The translations under genes and the position numbers were made by a program. 64,000 nucleotides of DNA, from NCBI GenBank assembly GCA_013115145.1, contig JAAPAO010000011.1:79705-143704 (forward strand), given 5' to 3'. The number at the start of each line of letters is the position of its first letter. The stretch's first letter is position 1. The notes below the pieces were generated by a model that saw only the letters and a list, made by a program, of their open reading frames with translations, ran no database searches and had not been told where the DNA came from. Source of the stretch: Perkinsus chesapeaki. Lineage: Eukaryota > Perkinsozoa > Perkinsida > Perkinsidae. Below are positions 1-12,700 of the stretch, one piece after another.

Positions 1-3000
1 GGTTGAGTGTTGGTAGGGTTGAGTGTGTATTGACAGGTTCGGTTTTATGACGAAGGCAAGATCTACCGTGACACCAGGCTCGTTAACTGGTGCCCTTATC
101 TTCGCACTGCCCTTAGTGATCTAGAGGTCGATCATATTGATATCGAGAAGAGGACTCTTCTTTCGGTAATAAAGGCTTCGACTGTAGTGTAGCATATCAC
201 CAATAGGTTCCTGGTCTTCCCGATGCCAAGGTCGAGGTAGGCGTTTTGGTTGAATTTAAGTACCCCTTGAAGGAGGACCCTACCAAGTAGTCTCTGTTGG
301 TCTGTTGTATTTAATGCCTGTGTAGGTTTGTCCATATTGCCACTACACGTCTTGAGACCATGCTTGGTGATGTAGCAGTAGCAGTGAACCCCAAGGATAC
401 CCGTTTTACCTACCTTGTCGGCAAGGAGCTTGTCCATCCCTTCATTCCCGATAGGAAGATGGTCGTTATCGAGGATGATTATGTTTCTATGGACTTTGGT
501 ACCGGATGTGTCAAGATCACACCCGCTCATGATCCTAATGATTTTGCCATTGGTCGCCGCCACAACCTTCCCGAGATTAACATCCTTAATGATGATGGTA
601 AGGCTTCGGACGGGTGGGCTTGGACTTATTTTCGGACGAAATTTGGTATAATATCTGCACGTTAGCAACATTTTCGGTAGTCCGCGAACGGCCTTCCGTG
701 AGGGGGGCAGAGGAATCCCTGTTACTAAGGTGACGGTCTGGTGTAAAGGTCTGCTTCAGGCACCATGAACGAGAACTGCGGTGAGTTTGCCGGCCAGCAC
801 CGCTTCGTTGCCAGAAGGACCGTAGAGGAGCGACTGAAGGAGCTCGGACTGTTCGTCGGCAAGACCGATAACGCTATGAAGGTATCTAAGGGAATCTTAG
901 GTTGAAGGAAGCATTATGTGTAGGTGCCACTGTGCTCGAAGTCTAAGGATATCGTCGAGCCTGTTTTGAAGCCTCAATGGTGGATGGACTGCAGCAAGGA
1001 GGCCGCTCGTGGTGTAGGCCGCCCCAGCACTTGAAGGATCGAGGGATGTGGGGCTGCCGTGATAGGTCCAAGCTGTGAAGGAGGGCAAGTTGAAGATCGA
1101 GCCCAGCTACTACGAGAGCACCTGGTTCAACTGGCTTGAGAACATCCGCGATTGGTGCATTTCCCGTCAGCTTTGGTGGGGCCATCGTATCCCTGCCTAT
1201 AAGGTGGTGAAGCCATGCCAGACGGAGGATCAATGGTGAGCGGTGAATTCGGAGTTCTTGTAGATTGCCAATGTAGGGTTGTTGGTCGTGATGAGGAGGA
1301 GGCATTGTTGAGGGCTGCGGAGAAGCTTGGCATTCCCGAGAGCGAAATCGAACTCGCTCAGGATCCTGATGTCCTCGATACCTGGTAGGCGTTCCATCGA
1401 CCTTGCCGTCTGGGATTTTCTTCCAGGTTCTCGAGTGGCCTGTTGCCCATGTCCGCTCTCGGCTGGCCTAACATGGACACCGATGACATGAAGGCGTTCT
1501 TCCCCACCTCCGTTCTCGAGACCGGTCATGATATCCTGTTCTTCTGGGTGGCCCGTATGGTCATGATGTCCTTGGCCCTCACTGATGAGTTGCCCTTCCA
1601 CACCATCTGTTTGCATGCTATGGTGATACCACTCTTCCCCCAACTCGTGCGCTCATGACCCCTCAGGTTCGCGATGCCCACGGCCGTAAGATGTCCAAGT
1701 CCCTCGGCAACGTTATCGATCCTCTGGAGGTCATGTCCGGCATTAGCCTCCCTGAGCTACAGGAGAAGCTCAAGCACGGTGCGTCATCTTTTACACCTTT
1801 CTACCACCATGCACATGGCATTCAGGTAACCTCCCTGAGAGGGAGATCAAGAAGGCCATGAAGGGCCAAGAGAAGGACTTCCCCGACGGAATTCCCGAGT
1901 GCGGTTCTGATGCCTTGAGGTAGGATGCGGTGGTCTGTGGCTGTTTAGTATTGTTCCTTTGGTCAGGTTCGGTCTGCTGGCCTATACCGGCCAGGCCCGT
2001 AGTGTCAATCTTGACATTAACAGAGTTGTGTCCTACAGATACTTCTGCAATAAGTAGCAGCATGATAGAGCAGCAGAGGGAGGTTTATCGTTTGGTGGCA
2101 GGTTGTGGAATGTAATGAAGTTCGCTCTGCCAAACTTCGGTGACAACTTCAAGTCTACGGGCCTTCCTTTGGACGCCAAGCTCGAGTGGGAGGACAAGTG
2201 GATCCTTTCCAGGCAAGAAGACACGTTGCTTCCTTTCGCCCGGCTGATCACCTGCTTAGGCTCTCCGACGCCGCGGGCGCTGCGAACAGGGGCATCAAGG
2301 ACTTCAGCTTCAGCGATGCTACTACGGCCACCTACAACTTCTGGCTCTACGATTTCTGTGACTACTACCTAGAGCTTGTAAAGAAGCGTTTCCGTGCTCT
2401 TGAGGGCACCGACTCTGAGGAACTTCGAGTTGCCAGGGAGGTAGGTTGACGACAAGGACGACGACCGTGAGGGGGCTGTGCAACGACTGAAGCGGCGGCA
2501 CTCAGGTCCTCTACATCTGCCTTGATCGTGGTTTGAGGCTGCTTCATCCCCTGTTGCCTTTCGTCACTGAGGAGCTTTACCAGCGAATCCCTGACAGTGT
2601 CACCAAGGCCGAGTCCATCGTTGTTGCCGAGTAAGCAGACTCAAGCCTTTTTATTTCCCCTATGGTTGGCCTCAGTTACCCTCAACCGGTGATGTCCTGG
2701 AGGAACCTCGATGTAGAGGAGGAGATGGCGATCCTTCAAACCACCACTTCCTCCTTGAGGTAGTAGCCCTTCGATGGTTTTTATAAATAATGGCTGCCTG
2801 CTCAGGTCCCAAGCAGCCTCCCTCGGCCTGCCCCCGAAGGCCAGGCCGCATGCCTACATCCGTGCTGTGGACCCCGAGGCTCGTCGGGTGCTGCCCAAGA
2901 TAGCCGATCACGTGGCCACTATGGCTAAACTGTCGTCGTTAAAGGTCATCGAGGATGCCAGCGAGGTTCCAGCAGGGTGAGTGGAATAGCTGTTGTCATC

Positions 3001-3350
3001 GGTCCGGCATTCCAATCGTGCAGAACAATCGCCAATGTGGTGTCGGAGCACGTGACCACCTTCATGGAGGTAGCCGGCTTAGTCGACCTCAGCGCCGAAC
3101 TTAAGAAGATCGAGAAGAAGATGGGCATCACACAGCACAACTTGCAGACTTATGTCTCCAAGAGAGAGGTGATGTCATTATCACTACTGCTACAGTACAG
3201 GGGTTGTGGTAGGTACCGGACTATGAGGAGAAGGTGCCTCCACAAGTAAGGCACGCCAACGCTGCCAAGGAGGAGTCCTATAGGGCAGAGCTTGCCGAGC
3301 AAGAGAAGGTTATTGCTCAGATCAAGGCAGCTATGGAGAGCACTGCATAG
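1..3350 (+). CDS. VARS: Valyl-tRNA synthetase, 5'-truncated, multi-exon
   Basis: Class I aminoacyl-tRNA synthetase that charges tRNA-Val. The window opens in an intron; coding resumes near 37. The editing (CP1) domain is recognisable in exons from about 60 to 760 ([39 protein letters not shown]). WWGHRIPAY-type catalytic-core sequence lies near 1170-1200, and the KMSKS loop is intact at 1688-1702 ([14 protein letters not shown]). The anticodon-binding domain follows (about 2100-2640, ending in [18 protein letters not shown]). A lysine- and glutamate-rich C-terminal coiled coil ends in KAAMESTA at the stop at 3350. The HIGH motif must lie upstream of the window. At least ten introns of roughly 40-60 nt interrupt the gene, so apparent stops are intronic. 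Family assignment is very secure; exact exon borders are inferred. Confidence 0.93.
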
Positions 3351-3723
3351 ATGCCGAAGCAACTGACGTTGATGCTGTTGTTACTGTAAAGTGCTGATCG
3401 TTTACCGTTTCCTTTGTGTACTCATCATCATCCTCCTCTTCCCCGCCGTTCAATAACGGTAGAGGAACTGTTCCTATTGTTGTATTCATTAAAGAGGTGA
3501 CCGTGGTTTGTATTATCTTGAGCAGTAGCACTAACCATACGCCTTCGCACGATAAAGGATAAACGATCGAGTTCAGTGGTCAATCTGGCGGAGCTATCCC
3601 TCCTTCCCTCGCAGTTACTATTGTTTCTGCTGTGCCCCTTGGTGAAATCGTAGCTAGATCCTCGGGGTATTCTATCTGCAATACGTGCCAATACGTGTGG
3701 GATGTAGGATTGGTTTTATAGTC
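3351..3723. other. Intergenic gap between ValRS and the TPR gene
   Basis: About 370 bp of 3' and 5' non-coding sequence between two plus-strand genes. I see no RNA gene, repeat or recognisable promoter motif. Confidence 0.5.
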
Positions 3724-6648
3724 ATGGCTCCCATCGACTACAGCCGTTGGGATAACATCGACTCGGAGTCTGAAGGAGAGGTTGTGGCGGAGTCGACAAG
3801 GGTACTAGTGGGAGAAGGTGGCCGTGCTATGGTGTGGGGATAGATCCAGTCGAGGGCTCGCCCTAAGGAGACTGTTATAAAGCAACCTCCACGGCCAACT
3901 AAGCTTGAAGTTGAACCAATGACCGTTGAGAAAGCGCCGCCTGTGAAAGCTTCTGCGGTAGTTGCTAAGGGAGAGACAGAGTGAGCTGCTCCACGGGGGT
4001 AGTGTGGTCTACTGGTGCTCCTGTAGAACGCTGGAGCGCCTAATAGCCGACCTTCTGCGAGAGGGAAGGGAGGCTGGTATGAGAAGGAGGGGAGAGAATA
4101 TAGATGATAATGCTAATTGGACTCAATGGACTCTCGAGTCTGCTGTGGAGGCGGCTCACGATCTCCGACTGGTGAGGTTCCCTCCACCAACGCCTCCAAT
4201 TAGGTCTAGGTAAGAGTACTTGCTCGGGTACTAGAAATGAAATTCTGGCATTAGTTTCGATCCTAAAGAGCGCACATCGACGAGCTCTGGTCTTCCGCTG
4301 TTCGACTACGTTTTGGAGTATGACTTTGACCGACTGGGAAGGGGTAGGAAAACGGCGAAGGGCCGGCAGAGCTGTTGGTGGCTGTAGGGAGGCGGCTAGA
4401 GGATATACCGGAGATACAATTGTTGCCTCGATCACCGGAGAGAGAGGCGGCTTTTGCACCCGAAAGAGTGGTACATAAGTGCAGGAAGCAGCATAGAGTG
4501 TGTGGGAGGAAGAAGGAGCCAAAGCAGGCTGACGAAGTGAAGACGCCAGCGGAACGTGAAGAAGCTGTGGAGGAGTCTAGCGAGGTGGAGGCCAAGGAGG
4601 ATAAGGAGACGCTGACGGAGGAACCTTTGAAGGTTGAGGTTGAGGGACGAGTGACTTTTGATGACATAAAGTGAAATCTATCACAAGTGAGTACGATGTG
4701 ACTATGGTTGTTAGGGATAAAGACTTCTCCCCGTCTGGTTTGGTCACGGAGGCAGAAAGCGTTTTGAAGCAGTATGAAAACGAGCAGCAGGTAGGATGAT
4801 CAACCTCCGATGATGAGGTGTTATGGTTCTTCAGCTGGAGGAGCTGTACTATATGCTAAAGGCCGAGAAGGGTCTTCAGCACCCTATGACTTTAGCGAGC
4901 TTCTTCAAACTCTTTGATGTTTGGATTGGCCTTTACAGGTTGGTCTGACCTCTGCTGGTCGGTGGGTATGTAGGAGGTAGGTTGAGGAAGTGCCAACAGG
5001 AGCTGGAGGAAGTCTTACCAGTCTGCCGGAAGCTCGGGGATCCTTTCAAGCTCAAAGCTGTCCAGGTACCCTGGCTATGCTAGATGGTCCTGAGGGGCAG
5101 CTTCTCATCAGGCAACGGCCTTTACTAAATGGAAGCAAGGGAAGCTGAAGGAGGCACTGGTGCTATTCCAGGAGATGGAGCAAATAGTCGGCAAGTCGGC
5201 CGCACTGTGCGAGAACATCGGCCACACCTACAAGTGAACACTGGGCTGGCAAAATGAGACTTATTCCCGTTTCAGTTCCCTTGGGGAATTGGCCAAGGCC
5301 GAGCAGTACTTCAAGGAGTCATTAGCTCTGATAGAGAAGCAGGCGGGTGATGGGCACGATACTGATGGCAACGAGAGGTAGTACGGTAGTTGTGGCTCGC
5401 AAGGTTGTTTCGGTAATGGACTTAGCAATCTGGGCGGAGTGTTGCTGGGGCTTGGTATAGTGCTGGAGCGCCGAGGTCGAGTGAAGGAGGCTTTGCAGTT
5501 CTGCAAAAAGGCGCATAGGTTTTACACGGTGCGCCGGCCGGAGCCTAACTGCCTGATTCATTGCCCCTCAGGACAAGTTCAACGTAGTAGGGGGCTCCTC
5601 GCTTGTCGCGAAGGCCGGCATGAGCGTGGCTAAGTGCTACGAAAAGCTGGATAACCTAGCTAAGGCACAGAAGTATGCAGAGGAAGCTATAGCGATATTT
5701 GAGGTAAGGCGTGCTGCTGGCACGTTGATGGGAAATTCGGTCAGCGAACTTGCGGGGAGGAGTCGCCTTTGGTGGCCAGTGCATGCCATACGTTGGGCAG
5801 GATAATGTGGGCTAAGGGAAAGAGAATGGCCGCTAGGGAGAATTTGGAGAGAGCGTAAGGGAGGAGACATGGAGAGAGGAGGCTGGAGGCAGTTACTACC
5901 TGGAGGCAATTAAGGACGCTGTGGACATTCGGTGCTTGATGGAGATCCACAACGAACTGATAGAAACTCACACTGGAGGTGGGGCCACAGTAGTGTGGAG
6001 GGTGGCGGAGCGGGCATGCAGGTATTGAAAGGGTGAATAGGATGGACTTTAGAAAGTACACTCGTATAGTCGAGGCAGCCACGGATAACATTCAGCAGAA
6101 TCTGCCACAGGACGGCAATGCTGCTGTGTACTACAAGTTGGCGGCGGAAATGTAAGCTACGGCGGTGGTGGCGGCATGTAGAGGGGCGGAGGAAGGTACC
6201 TGTGGGGCGGCCTGTACGGAGAATGTGTAAGGATGGTCGAAATGGCCATACCACTGTTTAGGGCGGAGAAGTCGATGGATTGCTCTTGCTTTGTGGAGGT
6301 AGTAATCTTGATACGCGATGAGTGTGGTCAGTGAGTCACTGATTTTTGTAGACCTGTGAGAGGCTGAGGGCATATGCTGTCGGTAATGTAGCTATTGGGT
6401 GTGAGGTGGACGAGTTCGGTCTGGCACAGGGTACGGGTGATAAGACCAAGCCCACGGAAGTAGGCAATTTGCCGTACGGGTTTTCTGAGAGATTGTTGTT
6501 ATAGGAGACGGAGACCGAGAAGCTGGAGGATTCTCAGGGCTGTACTGTTGGTGAAGAAATTGTGATGGAGGAACCAGTGACGCATGAACGATTGCCCTCC
6601 AGTCGAGGAAGTGAGGAGTTCTTCGACTGTGAGGAGGACGATATATAA
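3724..6648 (+). CDS. TPR-repeat protein, multi-exon
   Basis: I do not recognise an orthologue. The start at 3724 gives MAPIDYSRWDNIDSESEGE, an acidic opening resembling the start of Hsp90 co-chaperones such as Cdc37; that likeness is only suggestive. A charged, low-complexity segment (about 4370-4674, rich in E and K) precedes helical repeats with TPR spacing from about 4830 to 5705: LEELYYMLKAEKGLQHP, ENIGHTY...LGELAKAEQYFKESL, LGIVLERRGRVKEALQFCKKA and SVAKCYEKLDNLAKAQKYAEEAI. These suggest a protein-interaction scaffold. The C-terminal part (about 5880-6648) is acidic and ends EEFFDCEEDDI before TAA at 6648. Short introns occur throughout, for example 4791-4833. Continuity of all exons into one transcript is inferred from one frame-compatible reading and the absence of a better start. 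Confidence 0.6.
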
Positions 6649-6756
6649 ATACACGCAGAGTGTTGTGCTCTTAATTCGATTATCGATAGCATGAGAGCCT
6701 TGTGTCGTGGGAACAGAGGCGATGTTGAGTGGCAGACTTTTTGCTGCTTCGGAGGG

Positions 6757-9700
6757 ATGGCCAGCCCGTCCTCGGCGCCCCGACATGGGGGGAAATCTGT
6801 GGAACAGATATATAAGAAGATGACGCAAATAGAGCACATTCTTGCTAGGTAAGATGGTAGTAGTTGGGCTGCTAGCACCGATGGTCGCACTGTAGACCCG
6901 ATACCTACGTTGGCAGCTTGGAACACCAGACGGAGAGAATGTGGGTGTGGGACTCTGAGGCCGGCAATATAGTTCAGAAACAGATCACTGTGAGGGGAAG
7001 GGACGGGTGGCTTTGTGCTGGAGGGGTGCGGTTAGTTCTGTCCTGGACTATACAAGATATTCGATGAGATTCTGGTCAATGCAGCGGACAACCTTCAGAG
7101 AGACCCGAAGCATATGAACACCATTAAGGTAGTCTAACTCACTCAAGAAGGCGTCACTGCCTGAGCTCAGGTTGACATCGATGCTGAGAACGGCTTTATC
7201 AAAGTATATAACAACGGCAAGGGCCTGCCCGTTCAGGTAGGAGCAGCGATTCGCCTTTGTGTGGCTGAGTGGTATCGTCTTTGTCTGTGATTGTTAGATT
7301 CACAAAGAGCATCGCGTGTATGTCCCAGAGCTTGTGTTCGGTCATTTATTGACAAGTGATAATTATGATGATAATGAAAAGAAGGTGGGCTAATAGCTGA
7401 ACGCATTTGAGTGATCGAGTCTCGACACTGAATCTCGAAGTTAGAGACTAAAAGTTTAATAGCGCAAACGATTCGACCGTACTTAATTTGTGGTGACCTT
7501 TTATCTCCAACGATGCATTTCTATGTCTATTTCCGTACAGTGATTGTAGTACTATTAAGTACCTACTTGAAGTACTTTCTTGAAGTGGTCACGGTACCGT
7601 ATTGGTCCCCGGGTGGGTAGTTAATGTTTATGGATATTGCTGTTGATGCAAAGGGTAATGATCAGTGGTCCTTCAACAGGTCACTGGTGGCCGAAATGGT
7701 TATGGTGCAAAGCTGACGAATATATTCTCGAAGAAGTTTGTCGTGACGACTGCTGACCATGTCCGTAAAAAGCTGTACAAGCAGCAGTTTGAGAAGTCGA
7801 TGCAAAAGAAGAAGGATCCTGTCATTACCGATCATGACAAGGAGGATTTTACCTGCGTGCAGTTCTGGCCGGATCTTGAGAAGTAGCCAACCTGCTTTCT
7901 TCATCGGACCTCTCCTACGTCGTTTTTTTCAGGTTCGGCATGACCCATTTGGATGCCGACATTGTAGGGCTCGATGCTTGGTTCCGGTGTATCCCACTGC
8001 TGCTGTTAGGTGTCGTTGATGTCGAAGCGTGTTATCGATGTTGCCGGGACTTCCGCTTCTAAGAAATGCAAGGTTTATCTTAATGGTAGCTCCTTTTAGT
8101 GCTGCCTTATAATACGGTCTCATTGTGGCCAGGGAAACGTGTTCCTATCTCAAGTTTCAAGGACTATGCTGAGCTGTATCTTACCGGGGAGTGGGCGGAG
8201 GCTCCTAAGATCTATGAGAAGGTACTTCAAGCGATCTAGCAGGGCGCTTGGATACGCCCAGCCAGGTGTCTGACCGGTGGGAGGTTCTGGTGACGCTAAG
8301 CGACCCGGCCGGGGGCGGTGGGCAGTTCCAGCAAGTGTCCTTTGCCAATTCGATTAATACTGTTAAGGGTGGTACCCATGTCAACCATGTCGCTGAACAA
8401 ATTGTAAATGCTGTATTGAAGAAGGCTCAGACGAAGAATAAAGGTGGGAGAGGGAGGTGCTGAAGGGGTGGTGCTTGCAAGTCGACTGGTGTTGGGATAT
8501 ACACAGGTGCTATCCTCGATAAGTCGGGGGGATTGGGGATGTTTCGGTAGAGTTTTACACTTCCCAAAATGAACGAATGTATTCTTCATGCCGATTTTGG
8601 TTCAACTTATTAGGAAGGTTGATAGATATCCCCATGCTTGGTTTGGCAGGTGGGATGGAATTGAAGCCTTTCCAAGTTAAGAATCACATGTGGCTGTTTG
8701 TAAACGCTTTAATAGAGAATCCGACTTTCGATTCTCAAACCAAGGAGACGCTCACCCTCAAGGTAGTTTTCATGTCGTGTTGTTGGTATTAATATTTCTC
8801 TGAAGGTGGCGAAGTTTGGGTCGAAGTGCGCATTGAGTGATGCGACGATGAAGAAGGTGCTCAATTCTGGTATAGTCGATCAGGTGGGCGGCGGGTGGGG
8901 CTGGCTAGTGGTATGTGTGGGGTAGGTTGTTAACTGGGCCAAGTTCAAGCAGACTGCGACTTTGCAGAGCAAGATGAAAGTGAGTAGTAGTGCTTTTAAG
9001 TAGAAGAGAGTGCTGCGTGTGGTAGGGCGGCACTGGAGGCCATACGAGGATCTTGGGAATACCTAAGCTGGAGGATGCCAACGATGCTGGTAGGGAGGGA
9101 TAAGACCGGCATGCCTACTTTGGAATGGTCGTTTTAGGTGGCCGGCATTCGGATAGATGCACGCTTATTCTTACAGAGGGAGATTCAGCCAAGGCACTTG
9201 CCGTGGCTGGGCTTGGTGTTATCGGCCGTGATAAGTACGGAGACTGGGGCGTCCTTTGTGTGGTTTCTAAGGTGTGGGCAGGTACGGTGTGTTTCCGTTG
9301 AGGGGTAAGGTTCTGAATGTGCGAGAGGCATCTTATAAGCAGACGGTTGATAATAAGGAAATCCAGGCGATCCTCAAGATTATCGGTTTGGAGCCGAGGA
9401 AAGCGTGCGTGCTCACCGGCTCCAGTTGGCCGTATGCCAGTTGATGCAGATACGATGGCGTCAGGGGCCTCCGCTATGGGTCAATTATGGTCATGACAGA
9501 TCAGGATCTGGATGGGTCGCATATCAAAGGGCTCCTAATCAATCTAGTGTAAGTGAGGGGTGGTGACACGATGGTGACGCGTCCTTGCTACGTCACCACC
9601 GCGCGCGATATCTACCTGTTCTGAGGTGGATGTCAGGCACCACTGGTGGCCAGGTCTGTTGCAGACCAGGGGGTTCATGAGGGAATTCGTCACACCAATT

Positions 9701-12700
9701 GTAAAGTGTGTTAAAGGCCGACGGGAGCTTAGTTTTTTTACACTAACCGAATACGAAGAATGGAAGAGGAATAACAACGAAGGGAAAGGTAGCTGCGAGT
9801 CCAGCGGGCGTTGCTGAGGTTGATTGATTAGGTTGGAAAATAAAATACTACAAAGGTCTGGGTACCAGTACTAGTAAGGAGGCTAAGGAGTACTTCTCTC
9901 AAATAGCCAAGTAGGGTAGCCTGCCGCTGCTGCTGGGTTGGAGGGGTGTGCTGCAGGCACAGTCTGTCGTTTGAGTACAGGGATGGTGATGATGGGGAGG
10001 CTATCGATATGGCGTTTAATAAGAAGAGGGCTGATGATAGGAAAGAGTGGATTAATGGGTATGGTGCTAGCTGCGAGCTTGGTTGTGACTGAGGTGTATA
10101 GATATGTTGATGGAGACTGTGTGGACCACTCTAAGGATTCCCTGAGGTAAGCGTGGATGGTATAGGATGGATTAGTCTATTCGGGGCAGTGGAGAGTCTG
10201 GTGCATATGTGTGATCATTGGTACTGTGAGGTAGTTCACGGCCACTACTAGGGGCGCTACTTGCATCTGACCTTATGAGGATAGAACTGAAGTTGTATAA
10301 AGCTAAGTAGGGAAAGCTAGATCGTGAGAAATCGGTTGGAATACAAAAAAAGAGATTATTATTGGAACAAGCATCGGTGACGACAAACTTGATCGAACCC
10401 GAAAGCGAACTCACTGGGTTGTACAACCATAACACGTGTTCCACTCCGCTGGCTGCAAGACCATCGGGGACCATGCAGTTGCCCGCATCTTACCATAGCA
10501 AGCCTGCACTGTCTCAGATATCTCGACTTTATCAACAAGGAGCTGGTTCAGTTTTCGAAGTATGATGTTATGAGAAGCATTCCTAGCATGGTCGATGGAT
10601 TCAAACCCTCCCAAGTACAAAGTCTCCCCTCGAGTCGAGGTATTATACTTCCTCTATCAGCGTAAAGTGCTGTTCTGCGCGCTGAAGAGGAACCTCAAAT
10701 CTGATACCAAAGTGGCCCAGTTCGTTGGCTATGTCTCAGAGCATGTGAGCCATCTTGTCGCCTCTTCACTCTGCTCTATCGCCAACCTCTGTTCAGTCTG
10801 CTTATCATCACGGAGAACAGAGTTTGGAGTCCTGTATTGTCGGCATGGCCCAAGACTTCATAGGTAAGCATCACGGCAGTCACTTACGAGCAGCGATACT
10901 TAGCTTCGAACAATCTCAATTTGCTCGTGCCATCGGGTCAGTTCGGTACCAGGCTACAGGGTGGCAAGGATGCAGCCAGCGGACGGTGAGCTAGTGGGGC
11001 TTTCGGCAGGGCAGGGTGGGTCAGATATATCTATACGAGGATGTGTAAATACACTCGCAACATCTTCCATCCTGATGATGATGATGTCTTGGAGTACCTT
11101 AACGAGGTGGGCTCTCCAACGAACGTCGGCATCTGCAATTTGTGGCCTTCAGGAAGGGCAAAATATCGAGCCCAAGTGGTACTGCCCGATTATCCCTATG
11201 GTGCTGGTTAACGGTGCGGAGGGTATCGGGACAGGGTGGTCAACTAATGTGCTGAGCTATGACCCTAGGGAGATAATAGACCTCCTTCGAGCCCTCATAA
11301 GAGGTGGTCCCGCTACTAGTGTGGAGTGACTTTGTCACTGCTGTGTAGGCGTCGATCTGCATGACATTCATCCGTGGTATCGTGGCTTCACGGGCACTGT
11401 GGAGCGCAACGATAAGGGCGGGTATGACTTTATTGGGAAGGTTAAGATGGCCAGTGACGACAGAACGATTGATATAACCGAGCTGCCGGTGAAGACCTGG
11501 ACGCAGAACTACAAGGAGTTCCTGCAGGTGATTAGCCTGCTTGAAGTGACTATATATTGGGAATGATGTCAGGAGATGATGCAAGCTGGTCAAGAGGCGA
11601 TAACTCAGGAGAAGAAGGCGAAGGCGAAGGCTAAGAAGAGGGCGGCGGCTGCTGCAGCAGCAGCTAGTAGCGATGCCGGCAGCGAGCCAAGTACTCCACT
11701 GCCACCTGGGTCTGAAAAGGAGAAGGAAAAGAAGAAGGGACCTTTGGTGAAGCTAGGCGACCTTAAAGAGTGGGTTCAGTGACTCAGAGTGGAGAGGCTA
11801 TTCTTGGTTATGGTTAGGTACCACACAGAGCACAGTGTTCACTTCAAGGCGACTTTGCAGAATGAGGCGGCTAAGAGCGTTGTCGATTCCCTGGGGCTCG
11901 AGAAGGCCTTCAAATTGCGATCGGCTTTCTCTACTACAAACATGGTGCGCCTTGTGCGAGCCTATCCCGCCCAGTATCGCCTGGTGGTCAGGTCCTGTTT
12001 GACCGTGACGGCAAGATACGCCGATATGACACTGTACTGGACATCATCAAGGACTTTGCAGACTTGAGGCTCGATATCTACGCCAAAAGGAAGGAGAGCC
12101 TCATCGCCAAACTGACGAAGGAAATACTTGTAGGCCAGCCGATAATGGAGGCAGGGGGATGGTCGGCACAGATACTCTCCAATAAAGCCCGCTTTGTGAC
12201 GATGGTCGTGAACGGCGAGATTGTGTTCCAGAAGAAAAAGATAGCGCAGTTGATGGAAGAGCTGAAGCGGAAGAACTTCATGACCATGATGGAGATAGAT
12301 GCTCAGACGAGGGCAGCTAAGACCGGTTCACTCAAAGGGAAGGCGGGCTCGTCGGCAGCAGGTGGGAGAGGTGGGGAGGATGACGGATCGGACGGCTCTG
12401 GTAGGCGATGAAGTGAAATCGGAGGGAGAGTCGAGTGACGAGGAAGCCGATGATGAAGCAAAGGTGAGCGGAGTCTGGTAGGGGATGATATCCTACAACC
12501 ACCGCAGGCTGAGAAGCAACAGAAGAGGTCCGGATACGACTACTTGTTGGCGATGTCCATGTGGAGCCTTACACTGGAGAGAGTGGAGGCCATGGAGAGG
12601 CTACTGCGAGATAAGGAGGCCGAGCTCAAGGTAGCTGAATACCGCTGTGAGAGCTATCAGCTGGTGCACAGATACTCCGGGGGCGTTCAATTGAGGAGAT

